64,000 bases of DNA from Bathynomus jamesi (lineage: Eukaryota; Arthropoda; Malacostraca; Isopoda; Cirolanidae): NCBI GenBank assembly GCA_023014485.1, contig JAJOZX010000485.1, positions 1,298,501-1,362,500 on the forward strand. The letters run 5' to 3'. Every line of letters begins with the position of its first letter. Within the stretch, counting starts at the first letter, position 1. The translations under genes were made by a program, and so were the position numbers. This document shows positions 21,786 through 32,450 of the stretch, in pieces. The notes under the pieces were generated by a model. It had not been told where the DNA came from and did no database searches. It was given only the letters and a program-made list of their open reading frames with translations.

Positions 21786-21860
21786 ATGTATGTTATTTAT
21801 TTTTTCTTTTTTCTTTCTGTAACCTATATATAGGCTTAACCTTTTTATGTACTTCAGTGT

Positions 21861-21900
21861 TCCTGAGGATGTCATTAGACGAAAGCGCTTGAGCACCATT
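21861..21900 (+). ncRNA. possible hammerhead ribozyme core in Penelope flank
   Basis: CTGAGGA, then GTC-ATTA-GAC as a short stem-loop, then GAAA. This fits the hammerhead pattern CUGANGA-stem II-GAAA known from Penelope-like elements. Stem III would be very short and imperfect. The reverse copy lies at about 19796-19836. Folding was done by eye only. Confidence 0.4.
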
Positions 21901-21969
21901 TTGTGTTTCCTTTCCTTCGTGGTTTTATTCATCATAAATATTTTTCACGTGTTACTTTCGTGAAATAAT

Positions 21970-22004
<35 letters not shown>

Positions 22005-22019
22005 TATAGGTTATAGCCC

Positions 22020-22400
22020 TAGTGCTGGGCAGTGCTGGCAAGTTCCGCACACCTTCCGAACCTCCGCACATTCGCACTGTGCGGAAGTGCGAAATGGTGT
22101 GCGGATGTGCGGGTGCGGAAGGTGTGCGGATTGGTCCGCACACCCGTAATTTTCTGACCTCTCATAACAAAAAAATGACTTTATTGTATTAAAACTTTAT
22201 TTTCACAATTAAATATTAAATAAAAGTTTATAAAAGTATTAATATATTAATGGAAACTTATATATTTCCTTGCGAGAAAACTTTTTATATGTAAATAGGG
22301 TGCGGGTGTGGTTGTGCGGAAGTGCGTAAACTTAGAGGTGTGCGGAAGTGCGGGTGCGAACCTCCCATTTGGTGTGCGGTTGCCCAGCATTGGACCGTCA
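22020..22400. mobile_element. MITE-like segment with inverted GCTGGGCA ends
   Basis: The ends AGTGCTGGGCA and TGCCCAGCATTGG are inverted, and the interior is rich in GTGCGG/CCGCAC motifs in both orientations. This resembles hAT-type MITEs. I could not find an 8-bp target duplication. It directly abuts the resuming transposase sequence at about 22400. Confidence 0.5.
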
Positions 22401-22402
22401 CT

Positions 22403-23085
22403 GCTGGGTCTACAAGGCGGCTACACCAAATACCCCTGTTTTTTCTGTCTGTGGGACAGCCGAGTAGACAACGCGACTGGCCAGCAAGACGTGGCCTGGA
22501 ACCAGGTTCGCACAACGTTCTGTCACACGCTCTCGTGAATCCACAGATGATTCTACTTCCGCCGCTGCACATCAAGCTCGGACTCATGAAGAATTTCGTC
22601 AGAGCACTCAACAAAGAAAGCCGAGATTTCGCTTTCCTGAATCAGAAATTTCCACGCGTCAGTGAGGGCAAACTGAAAGCAGGTATTTTTGACGGCCCTC
22701 AGATCAGGGAGCTAATGAAAGATGCTCAATTCGACGAAAGTCTGGAGGACAATGAGATCAATGCCTGGTTCGCATTCAAGTCCATTGTCACGAATTTTCT
22801 GGGCAACCACCGAAGTCGAGAGTACGAACGTGTCAAGTTCCTGCAGAGCTTCCAGTCTCTTGGTGCACGTATGTCCATAAAGATGCATTTTCTCAGCTCG
22901 CATTTAGACTATTTCCAAACAACTGCGGTGATGTCAGCGAGGAGCAAGGAGAGCGCTTCCACCAGGATATTCGAGTGATGGAAGAGAGGTACCAGGGCCG
23001 CTGGGATGTGAACATGCTCGCGGACTACTGCTGGTGCCTCAAGAGAGACGTTCCAGCTTGGAACACAGACGAAAGTCTTTGAGAA
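22403..23085 (+). pseudogene. putative DDE transposase, 3' part (left-arm element)
   Basis: It continues the protein interrupted at 18489. The C2 motif (GGYTKYPCFFCLWDSR) is followed, in shifted frames, by LPPLHIKLGLMKNFVRALNK, a helical stretch (NFLGNHRSREYERV), and a C-terminal block MSIKMHFLSSHLD...GDVSEEQGERFHQDI whose SEEQGE is the likely third acidic site. It ends with GRWDVNMLADYCWCLKRD near 23080. At least two frameshifts separate the pieces. The same blocks, in the same order, form the right-arm copy at 37600-38315. Confidence 0.7.
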
Positions 23086-23483
23086 AGCCCTTTCGTCCAC
23101 ATTAACTGTACTCGTGTACCATTTTTTATATACTTTGTACATTTTCTGTCAATTTAAGTCCGTTTTAAAAAAATAAACTTGCTAATTTCATAACGATTAT
23201 TTTCGAATTATCTATTTTTTAAAAATTGAGATAGCATAAAGACCTGACCTGATTCAGCAAAATGAGTTACATTTTTTAATTCAGCATGCAAAAATTATAA
23301 AAGAACAACTAAAAAAACCTTGACCTCAGGCAAAAAAATTTCAAACGCAGACCAGTGTAATAGTTTAAGAAATATGAACGAGGAACCGCGCAACATAAGA
23401 AATAATATAGCCATCAATATAGCAGAAATGTATACACACACACACACACACACACACAAATATGTTAAATATATAAATACATT

Positions 23484-23850
23484 TCACTTTTTTTTCAAAA
23501 TACTAAACTTGCACTTATCCGAGTCTACAATTACATCATTATTGCTCTGCATTACGCAGTATACGCGGTTTAATAATATTTCACTGCTTAAAGTATAGGG
23601 AAACCTGTACTCGATATGAAGGGCCTTCATATCGTTCAGTACTATTTTTGTTCCCACTTTACAACCGGTTGGTAAGTTATCTTTAATTACGTCTAGAATA
23701 CAATCAAAAGCACGCACAAAGAGTTCATCGTTAGCCACATTATTAAACACAAGTTTATAAACACGCTTTTCCAATCGAGGGTTTATTTCTACCGACTCGG
23801 GCTTTTCAATCGTGAACTCATCTTCACATAGCGGTAATTGAAATGATCTT
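23484..23850 (-). pseudogene. Polinton accessory gene B (left arm copy)
   Basis: An open frame of about 96 codons (23774-23484), conserved with 33996-34286 (about 4 residue changes) and, more distantly, with 43907-44200. Conserved blocks are NPRLEK, YKLVFN, FVRAF, KDNLPTGCKVGTK and LNDMKA. No ATG fits the conserved start in any copy. Homology continues upstream through an FTIEK block in a shifted frame. I do not recognise the family. It is transcribed outward, as are the neighbouring accessory genes. Confidence 0.55.
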
Positions 23851-23972
23851 CTAAATCGTTACGACAACTGCTCGTTATATAAATTTCGGTTTTAATATTT
23901 TAACACTCCCTGAATACGCACCAGACAGTTTCATAACGGTTTTATTGTTTTACCACTCACCATTTTCACAAA

Positions 23973-24560
23973 CTAAACGACTTCACACTCTGGTGCACTA
24001 TTTGAGGGAAACATATGACCATATTTTTCCTTTTTATTTAACAGATGATACTCGTCTCTAAAGTCTGCTAAAAACTCACGCAGGGCACTAGCCACAACCT
24101 CACTACGAACCTCATCATGATATACATTAATATAGTGATAAAAATACTTAAGATTGTCCATGATGACGACATTTACATTTTCAACCGAAGTGTACGAGTT
24201 CTCGGTATGGTGTAACATGATATATTACCGCTTGTCACACCACTCATCCACAAGACTCACTATCCATATCTGCTGCTTCTCTTCTGCACGCGTTGTTTCT
24301 TTTACTTCACGGTATATGTGAGACTATAAAGCTTAGCTCTACAGCATACTTCAATACATCGTCTGTGCAACGAAAGCCTACACGCTCTCACCAGAATAAC
24401 CATAGAATATTTGTACATCTTGCTCCTTCGCACGATCCAATGTGGTTTTAAAAGAGGCAAAGGAGAGGGGAATAGGAAGTTTTTCGGTATCCACCACATC
24501 TTGACACTTTGCTGAATACCATTTCATAAACATTGAACAAGCAATATTAAAGGTAGCCAT
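23973..24560 (-). pseudogene. Polinton accessory gene A (left arm copy, frameshifted)
   Basis: The first part starts at the ATG at 24560 (MATFNIACSMFMKWYSAKC) and the last part is 24218-23973. A frame break lies at about 24230-24390. The right arm has the intact 196-codon version at 33173. Conservation with the Polinton copy at 45353-45920 shows it is a genuine gene family. The function is unknown. Confidence 0.6.
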
Positions 24561-24910
24561 TTTCTTCTACGCGGGCGAATACACGTCTGAGCTCAAGGGC
24601 TTACTGCAATCAACTGACCGCGCAGGGAAGCCACGTAGTAGCATGACTCACGTTGCGGTCTTCCAGTAGGCGGAGCTTAGAACTTTCACCTGTGCACACA
24701 CACACACCACACACAAGGAGAAAGTGAAACGCTAATTGAAACATGATTTTTAATAAACGAAATATTCAAGTTATATATATTTACAAATACGTGTATAAAT
24801 AAGTTAACAATAGACACATCAAAGATTATATTCAAGGCATATATTTTACAAACACGTGTAATAAATAAGTTAACAATAGACACACCAAAGATTATATTCA
24901 AGGTGTATAT
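24555..24910 (-). promoter_or_regulatory. shared leader block and repeats before accessory gene A
   Basis: Directly before the ATG on minus is CGCGTAGAAGAAA preceded by TCAGTTGATTGCAGTAAGCC and CACGTGAGTCATGCTACTAC-like sequence. The same block precedes gene A at 33173 and 45920 and the ORF at 35322. Further upstream are three imperfect units of about 70 bp with TAAGTTAACAATAGACAC and ACAAATACGTGT. Confidence 0.55.
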
Positions 24911-25439
24911 ATATATTTACAAATACGTGTGATAAATGAGTTAACAATTGAAATTATGTTAACACAAGAAATAACAGAAAACACAAGAAAAAACAAATGC
25001 ATAGATTTGGTGATCACAAACAACAGTAACCTAATACTTTAAAGAGTGCATTCTATTAAATACTTTTAGCCTATGTTCACGAATTAATACCGGTTTTAAA
25101 ATAGATTCAGTTTCCTCAATTCGTCTCTAAAATCTAATCTGTCCCGAGCGCACTCTTCCCATTGTCCCCTTCTACAGCAATCAGCAACGGGGTAAGTTAG
25201 AACGTGTCACAGAATTTTACTTTTGGGGGTTTGGTGCAACCCAAACGTTTCCAATTTCATCATTCCATCTTTGGTTCACGAATTTTAACTCTCTGCAATT
25301 TTGTCAACGCTGTATCTATCATCACTTCCAAACGCGGGCCCGAGTGGGTCCGGGAAACGCGGGCCCGACGTGATAAATAGTTTTAAAACGCGGGCCCGTG
25401 GTAAAAAATAACTTAAACGTCTTTTATTGCAACGCGCGT

Positions 25440-26332
25440 AGTATTAGAAATAAATTAAATGAATTTAAGGCGGTAATTTATTCCGGCAACTATGATATAG
25501 TTGCTATCACTGAAACTTGGTGAAATATCGTGACTCGGGACTTGTTGGGGGAACTTGATGTACCGGTTTTAAACTCTTTACTAATGATAGGTTACATAGA
25601 TTTGGAGGCGGCGTTTTGCTGTACATTCGTAATTCCCTTAGGGCTATCGAGGTTAAGTTAGATTTTCCGGCAGCAATTAATGCGATCTGTGTTGAAGTTA
25701 GGGCGCGTAGTATTAGTTTTAATTTTGTTGTTATTTTATAGACCTCCCGTTCAACCCCTCGATATAGATACTAGATTTTACTCACTTCTTGGTAATTTTA
25801 TGACAATCGGAATAGTATAATTGTTGGAGACTTTAACTGCCCTAATGTTAATTACGAGAATTTTACGGGTAATGAAGAGGGTTTGAGACTGGTTGAGTTT
25901 ATGGACGATAACTTTTTACGACAGATAGTTACCGAACCAACGCGCGGTGATAATATCTTAGATTTGGTGATGACGAACGGCGAGAATATAGTCGAAGGTT
26001 TAGAAGTAGGCGAGAGTTTAGGATGTAGCGATCATCAAATTCTTAGGTTTAAGTTATTGATAGAAAACACCCAGGATAGTAACGTAATAGAAGTCCCTGA
26101 TTTTCGTAGGGCTAATTTTGATAGTTTTGCTGATAGGATGAGAGTAGTGGACTGGGATAACTTATTTATGGGTAATGACACAAATTTGCGTTGGGTGGCG
26201 TTTAAAGAAAGTTTTAGGAATATTGAAAGGGAGTTTATTCCTCGTAGGCCCAAGCGCGCTAGAAATCGTGGTAGGCGTTCGATAGGTGTATCGGTAGGCG
26301 TATCGGTAGGCGTTCGATACAGTTCCGCATAG
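25440..26332 (+). pseudogene. CR1-like endonuclease fragment
   Basis: Pieces in shifting frames show CNARSIRNKL, ITETW, IIVGDFNCPNVNYE and CSDHQILRF, the APE-endonuclease signature. The longest open piece is 25883-26332. It has several frameshifts and is joined at its end to unrelated frames by the deletion. Confidence 0.75.
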
Positions 26333-27323
26333 GAGACTAATTGCGAAGGTCAAAGCGCACGGTATACGCTGTCAGGTAGCTAACTGGTTAGAAGAATGGC
26401 TTCGTGCTAGGAGACAGAGGGTCGTAGTTAATGGTAGTGAATCGGGGTGGTTAGATGTAGGTAGCGGTGTCCCACAGGGTTCAGTGTTAGGCCCATTGCT
26501 ATTCGTAATTTACATTAACGACATAGATGTAGGATTGACTAGTAACGTGTCAAAATTCGCGGACGATACTAAAATAGGCGGTAAGGTTGTTAACGAGGAC
26601 GATAGAAATAGGATCCAAGACGATGTAGATAGGATTATGGAGTGGACGGATAAGTGGCAGATGCAATTTAACGTAGATAAATGTAAAGTTTTGCATATAG
26701 GTTCTCGCAACAATAATTACGCGTACACGATGGATGATAGGGAGTTAGCGAGCGTTGACGAGGAAGTAGATTTAGGCGTACGCGTAACTAAAGATTTAAA
26801 GGTTAGGAACCAGTGTCTGGAGTCTTGCGCAAAAGCTAATAGGATGTTAGGCTTCATAGCGCGTAATTTCGAATTTAAATCGAAGGATATTATATTGCCC
26901 CTTTACAAGTCCCTAGTCAGGAGGCCTCATTTAGAATATGCCGTTCAGTTTTGGTGCCCGTACTTGCGTGAGGATATTGATAGGTTAGAAAGAGTTCAGC
27001 GTCGTGCCACGAAACTTATTCCGTCATTGCGCAACAAGCCTTATGAAGATAGGATTAAAGAGTTAGACCTGTATTCACTCGAAACTAGAAGATTAAGGGG
27101 GGAGCTTATTGAAGTTTTCAAAATCGTTAATAACATCGATAACGTAAATTTTGATAAATTGTTCACTTTCGATAATAGTAATACTCGCAATAACGGATTT
27201 AAGTTGCGTGGCAGACGTTTCATTACTAATATCGCTAAAAACTTCTTTACGTTTAAAGTAATTGATAAATGGAATAATCTTCCCGTCAGTCGTCGTTTCA
27301 TTCTACCAGCGTTAATATTTTAA
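26331..27323 (+). pseudogene. CR1-like reverse transcriptase, C-terminal half
   Basis: Contains GVPQGSVLGPLLFVIYIND, SKFADDTKIGG (catalytic FADD) and the C-terminal RVQRRATKLIPSL block typical of CR1/L2-type LINEs. It is nearly identical to the right-arm protein at 30899-32494. The N-terminal part is missing. Confidence 0.85.
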
Positions 27324-27485
27324 GAACCGTCTTGACAGACATTTTAAAAATATTAACTTTGTTTAAAATTAAAAAAGAAAGTTAACAACAGGAGCTCAGG
27401 TGGTGGTGCTCGAGGATGAGTCTGTTGACGATGAATGCCAGCTTGTGACATGCCAGCGTGTGATGCCAGCAATTAAATTATTAAA

Positions 27486-27893
27486 AACTAAAAAAAAAAA
27501 AAAAAATAATGAAAAAAAAAAAAAATTAGACTAACACGAACGTAGATGTAGCTCGTAGCGTAAACTAACCCACTTTTTGTTTAACTTTACCTACTTTTTT
27601 TTTTTTTCTTATCTCCTTACTTTGCATTTCTCTAACTCTTTCCTTGCATGTTTGTAGTTTGCATGGTATGACAGTGAATTAAGACTGTGTTTGCATGGTT
27701 TGTAAGTGTTCTTATTTTACTTCTTTTCATCTTTCACCCCTCTCCTATTTTCTCCGACTATTTTTCTGACTTGTCGGCAGTGGCCGGCGGATGATGATGG
27801 TGAGACTTTTTTCCTCTTTTTCTGAATGAATGTTAACCCACGAATGATAGGTGTTGCTTTTACTAAGAAGTCACGAGACGAAGACCGTCTGGA
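27486..27893. repeat. innermost left arm of palindrome
   Basis: Pairs with 29756-29793 and 30302-30650, for example GACTTGTCGGCAGTGGCCGG at 27769 against its complement near 30375. It ends with an inverted copy of the last codons and stop of the IER5-like gene (27855-27893). It lacks the 508 bp present in the right arm at 29794-30301. Confidence 0.8.
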
Positions 27894-27914
27894 GTGATTG
27901 GTTTGAAAGAGCTT

Positions 27915-27975
27915 GGTAATGACGTCACAACGACATTGTATAAAGGCAGGCGAAACTTTCACTTTAATTCATTAC
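27915..27975 (+). promoter_or_regulatory. CRE + TATA promoter of IER5-like gene
   Basis: A perfect cAMP-response element TGACGTCA (27920-27927) lies 11 bp upstream of TATAAAG (27939-27945). The ATG follows at 28047, leaving room for a start site near 27970. CRE-plus-TATA is typical of immediate-early genes, which supports the gene call. It lies in the palindrome spacer and exists once. Confidence 0.7.
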
Positions 27976-28046
27976 AAGATTGGAAATAGAGGATGGAGTC
28001 GTGTTAGTTATCTCTCTGTGCCTTGACCAATTGCTAAGTGGTGAAC

Positions 28047-29786
28047 ATGATATCTGACGTTCCAAACGGGTTTGAAGCACACAAGTTGATAAATATATCG
28101 CTCAGTAAAATTGCATCCAGACGTTCGGGAAGAGCTGGTGCATCTTTGCATAAATCATTATTAGTTGCCACTGTGTTACATAAAACCCGTTTTGTTTACT
28201 TAGAAGAAGCACATAATTACCACCACACAATATTTTCCCCGCCACAAGGGCAACCTGAGGAGTTTGCCCCCGACCTACCTCATGCACCCACAACATTACC
28301 TGAAGTGTCCGTTACCCAAGTGAGCCCTCACGATTGTGGTGTCAATAATACTAACCAAGATGATTATTCATCCATTGAATGCATTAGTGAAGAGAAATGT
28401 TCCCTCTAATTCTTTTTAGTCCGTGTGCGCAAGAAATTTTCGTTGTGCAGACATTTAGATTCATGGTGAAAATTGTGCAAACTTTTCTGAGCGCTATTAT
28501 CTTCAAAATTAAATATATATAAATATTAAATACTTAATAAATATTTTTTCCGTAAGGTGATAGCTTGATCATTACGGTGCTATTAATGGATATTAAAAAA
28601 ACTGTTTGCAATATTATATATTCTTAAAAAAGAAAACATTTTATCCATTCATGGTGAAAAATTGTGCAAACTTTTCTGAGCGCTATTATCTTCAAAATTA
28701 AATATATATAAATATTAAATACTTAATAAATATTTTTTCCGTAAGGTGATAGCTTGATCATTACGGTGCTATTAAATAGATATTAAAAAACTGTTTGCAA
28801 TATTATATATTCTTAAAAAAGAAAACATTTTATCCATTCTAAAAATATGAATAAAATAAAAAATAGTAAAATAAAATTCAAATAAAGAAATAAAATAAAA
28901 ATAACATTAATTGAAAATGACTATTTTAGTTATTATTTCTCAAAACAATTTTTAGCATTTAGCAATTTAAAGTAGACTAACAAGATTAATACATGATTTT
29001 ATCCATTCACAAAATAGAAGTAAAATAAAAAATAATAAAATTCAATAAAATAAAATATAATCAAAATAACATTAAATGAAAGTGCCTTTCATTTAAGTAT
29101 GATTATGATTTCTCCCTACGATCTTCAGCATTTGCCCATTCCAAATAAACTCTATGAAGATTAATACATCCGTCATCATTCAGGTAACTTTTAATTCGCA
29201 TGAGCATGTCCAAATGATTTTCTTTCAAGCGGTTTCTTAATTTGTTCTTTATAGAATTCATTAAACTGAAATTTTTGAAATTACTTCATTTACTGTCATG
29301 ACTCATGATACGCTTGAGCCTGTGCGCATTTTATTTTGCTGTGTGCGCGGGTTTCACAACGCGTGTGCGCGCGCACACGCGCACACCTTAGAGGGAACAT
29401 TGGTGAAGAGTGTAAATCTAGATTAGAAGAGAGCGACAGTGAAGTAGACTCGAACAATGAATATGGTTGCAACGAAACCTTGCACCATACCAGAAAAAGG
29501 TGGAGAGTTTCTGATCAGGGAACAAAGGCAGCAGTTTACTCAATTTTACCAAAACGAAGCAAAGATAATTTAGAACAGGAACAATGCTCAGGCTGTTATT
29601 TTAGCGACTCTAAAATTTTGTGTTGATGTGGATTCGATCTCACCTCTTGTCGGTGTTCTGAACAGTCAGCGGACTACGAGATTTTGCAGCATGGAAGATG
29701 ACTACATAACTTCTCTCGTGATCAGCTTCGAATCCTTGAATTTCTATAAACTCAGTCCAGACGGTCTTCGTCTCGTGACTTCTTAG
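28047..29786 (+). pseudogene. IER5-like immediate-early gene split by a MITE
   Basis: ATG at 28047 opens a frame whose first 50 residues match the IER2/IER5 N-terminal domain: FEAHKLINISLSKIASRR and LHKSLLVATVLHKTRFVYL. These are small nuclear stress- and growth-induced regulators. The frame (116 codons) is interrupted at 28394 by a 1008-bp element. Skipping it and one 8-bp duplication resumes the same frame at 29411 without a break, with an acidic stretch and HTRKRWR, a basic nuclear-signal-like run. A stop comes at 29624. In the next frame VDVDSISPLVGVL continues to a stop at 29784-29786, resembling the conserved IER C-terminus, so a 1-base shift near 29620 is likely. Single exon, as in the family. 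Confidence 0.75.
28395..29402. mobile_element. hAT-type MITE with 8-bp TSD
   Basis: Termini AAATGTTCCCTCTAA and TTAGAGGGAACATTG are inverted. They are flanked by GTGAAGAG at 28387-28394 and 29403-29410, a perfect 8-bp duplication typical of hAT. The interior is non-coding, AT-rich, and contains a tandem duplication of about 185 bp (28464-28649 and 28650-28840). The right end is rich in GTGTGCGCGC. It disrupts the IER5-like frame. Confidence 0.88.
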
Positions 29787-29793
29787 TAAAAGC

Positions 29794-30301
29794 GTTTTTT
29801 ATTAATCTAGTTTGTACGTACTCATTCATGCACAGTGTAACTCACTACGTGATAAAAGAAATTGTATTTAAGGTTGCATATTATATAAACTAATTATATA
29901 TTATATATGAATGACGATGAGGTATAGCACCCCATCATCGACATCACGGATGATATATATATATATATATATAATAGTATGGCCTCCTTTAGCAAATAAA
30001 GAGATTTAACATCAACTGCTTCATTTACCGTTTTATTTGATAGTCGTATATTCTCTCGTATATAACCATCAAATATGAATAATTCAGAAGTATCGGAACA
30101 GATCCGTGAACCATCATCATTTAAATCCAGTTTATTGTCAGCACAAAGAAAAAGTTGCCTAAAAAATCCTGAGACTAATCTACAGATCTACAGAAGCTAA
30201 GGCTAACAAAGACCCTAAGATCCACTCTAAGGCTAGCCCGAGAGAAAGGAAAGAGTAGGGGGTTAAGAGAAGAGAAGAGAATAAGGGGTTAAGTAAGGAG
30301 C
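29794..30301. other. 508-bp segment only in right arm; possible IER5-like 3' UTR
   Basis: The left arm passes directly from the gene-end copy to sequence matching 30302. This segment starts 8 bp after the IER5-like stop and contains AATAAA at 29995. It could be the original 3' UTR, lost from the left arm, or a later insertion. The edges show only a 3-base AGC repeat, which does not decide between the two. Confidence 0.5.
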
Positions 30302-30649
30302 AACACCTATCATTCGTGGGTTAACATTCATTCAGAAAAAGAGGAAAAAAGTCTCACCATCATCATCCGCCGGCCACTGCCGACAAGTCAGAAAAATAGT
30401 CGAGAAAACAGGAGAGGGGTGAAAGATGAAAAGAAGTAAAATAAGAACGCTTACAAACCATGCAAACAGTCTTAACTCACTGTCATACCATGCAAACTAC
30501 AAACATGCAAGTAAAGAGAGTTACAGACATGCAAAGAAAGGAGATAAGGAAAAAAAAAAAAAAAAAAAGTAGGTACAGTTAAACAAAAAGTGGTTTAGTT
30601 TACGCTACGAGCTACATCTACGTTCGTGTTAGTCTAATTTTTTTTTTTT

Positions 30650-32450
30650 TTTATTATTATTTTTTATTTTTAGTTTTTAATAATTTAATTGCTGGCATCA
30701 CACGCTGGCATGTCACAAGCTGGCATTCATCGTCAACAGACTCATCCTCGAGCGTCCACCACCAGAGCTCCTGTGTTAACTTTCTTTTTTTAATTTTAAA
30801 CAACGTTAATACTTTTAAAATGTCTGTCAAGACGGTTCTTAAACATATTAACGCTGGTAGAATGAACGACTGACGCGGGAAGATTATTCCATTTATCATT
30901 ACTTTAAACGTAAAGAAGTTTTTAGCGATATTAGTAATGAAACGTCTGCCACGCAACTTAAATCCGTTATTGGAGTATTACTATTATCGAAAGTGAACAA
31001 TTTATCAAAATTTACGTTATCGATGTTATTAACGATTTTGAAAACTTCAATAAGCTCCCCCCTTAATCTTCTAGTTTCGAGTGAATACAGGTCTAACTCT
31101 TTAATCCTATCTTCATAAGGCCTATTGCGCAATGACGGAATAAGTTTCGTGGCACGACGCTGAACCCTTTCTAACCTATCAATATCCTCACGCAAGTACG
31201 GGCACCAAAACTGAACGGCATATTCTAAATGAGGCCTGACTAGGGACTTGTAAAGGGGCAATATAATATCCTTCGATTTAAATTCGAAATTACGCGCTAT
31301 GAAGCCTAACATCCTATTAGCTTTTGCGCAAGACTCCAGGCACTGGTTCCTAACCTTTAAATCTTTAGATACGCGTCCGCCTAAATCTACTTCCTCGTCA
31401 ACGCTCGCTAACTCCCTATCATCCATCGTGTACGCGTAATTATTGTTGCGAGAACCTATATGCAAAACTTTACATTTATCTACGTTAAATTGCATCTGCC
31501 ACTTATCCGTCCACTCCATAATCCTATCTACATCGTCTTGGATCCTATTTCTATCGTCCTCGTTAACAACCTTACCGCCTATTTTAGTATCGTCCGCGAA
31601 TTTTGACACGTTACTAGTCAATCCTACATCTATGTCGTTAATGTAAATTACGAATAACAATGGGCCTAACACTGAACCCTGTGGGACACCACTACCTACA
31701 TCTAACCACCCCGATTCACTACCATTAACTACGACCCTCTGCCTCCTAGCACGAAGCCATTCTTCTAACCAGTTAGCTACCTGACCGCGTATACCGTGCG
31801 CTTTAACCTTCGCAATTAGTCTCCTATGCGGAACTGTATCGAACGCCTTTATAAAATCTAAATAAATAACGTCAGCTGCCCTATGCCTATCGTATTCGCG
31901 CACTACTTCGTTATAAAATTCTAACAAAGTAGTTAAACAAGACCTATGGCGTCGAAACCCGTGCTGACTACTATTAATCAAATCTCTACTTTCTAAGTGA
32001 TCGATAATACGATCCCTAACTACGGATTCCAAAAGTTTACAGACAATTGACGTTAAGCTAATGGGCCTATAATTGCTAGCTACCTCTCGGTCGCCTTTTT
32101 TAAAAATAGGCGTGACGTTAGCTAATTCGAAGTCTTCAGGAATAATCGCCGTTTCGAGTGACTGATTAAAAATCTTCATTAAGGGGCCTACGATAACGTC
32201 TTTCAAATCTTTCAAATGTCTGGGATAAAAAGCGTCAGGGCCTGGAGCCTTGCTAACTTTTAGCCTATCGATATAATGCGCAATCTCAGCCTCGTAAACA
32301 GTTATTTCATCTAAAATAGTCTCGCTACTAAATGGAACGATATCGTCAACGTCGGGGACATTATTTACGTCTTCAACGGTAAAAACTGTCGCAAAAAAGT
32401 TATTGAAAATACCCGCCATCGCCTGAGCGTCAGAAGCCAAAGCGCCATTT
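30650..32450 (-). mobile_element. CR1-like LINE, right arm copy (lacks endonuclease)
   Basis: Mirror of 26331-27485. It retains the whole reverse transcriptase but ends at 32450, where it abuts flanking sequence shared with 25240-25262. The endonuclease present in the left copy is missing. Confidence 0.83.

Larger units (their letters stand above)
19761..21935 (+). mobile_element. Penelope-like retroelement with inverted flanks
   Basis: A 5'-truncated Penelope-like reverse transcriptase and GIY-YIG nuclease (plus) lie between two inverted copies of one segment (19761-20160 reversed; 21550-21935 direct). The segment contains CACTGAAGTACATAAAAAGG, CCTATATATAGG, CCTTAAAGGATTACCAGTG and a hammerhead-like core. 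Three tandem units of about 135 bp (21195-21600; GAAACCTGACCATAGGCAGC, AAACCCGGGCAGAGTTCC) precede the right flank. Inverted extra copies are typical of Penelope-like elements. Confidence 0.8.
17178..23357 (+). mobile_element. CACTG-ended DNA transposon with TAA duplication (left arm)
   Basis: Inverted termini CACTGGTCTGCGT... and ...ACGCAGACCAGTG, with about 160 bp of inverted similarity inward, flanked by TAA (17175-17177 and 23358-23360). The mirror position in the right arm (about 34640-34670) is an uninterrupted empty site with a single TAA, so both insertion and duplication are directly visible. The element encodes a split DDE-type protein and has been invaded by a mariner-like element, a Penelope-like element and a MITE-like segment. 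Terminal CACT and a 3-bp duplication fit CMC/EnSpm. Repeated use of TAA is also like PIF/Harbinger. Confidence 0.88.
25263..27485 (+). mobile_element. CR1-like LINE, left arm copy (internal deletion)
   Basis: Endonuclease remnants (from CNARSIRNK near 25430) and the C-terminal half of the reverse transcriptase are present. The region from the endonuclease end to RT motif 4 is deleted at about 26330. The 3' end is followed by A-rich sequence at 27485. The mirror copy (30650-32450) instead lacks the endonuclease. Palindrome similarity continues on both sides of the element, so it was present before the inversion. Confidence 0.82.

Noticed and set aside
22020..22400. Intact hAT element with 8-bp duplication
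   Set aside because: The inverted GCTGGGCA ends are clear, but I could not find matching 8-bp flanks, so only a MITE-like call is kept.
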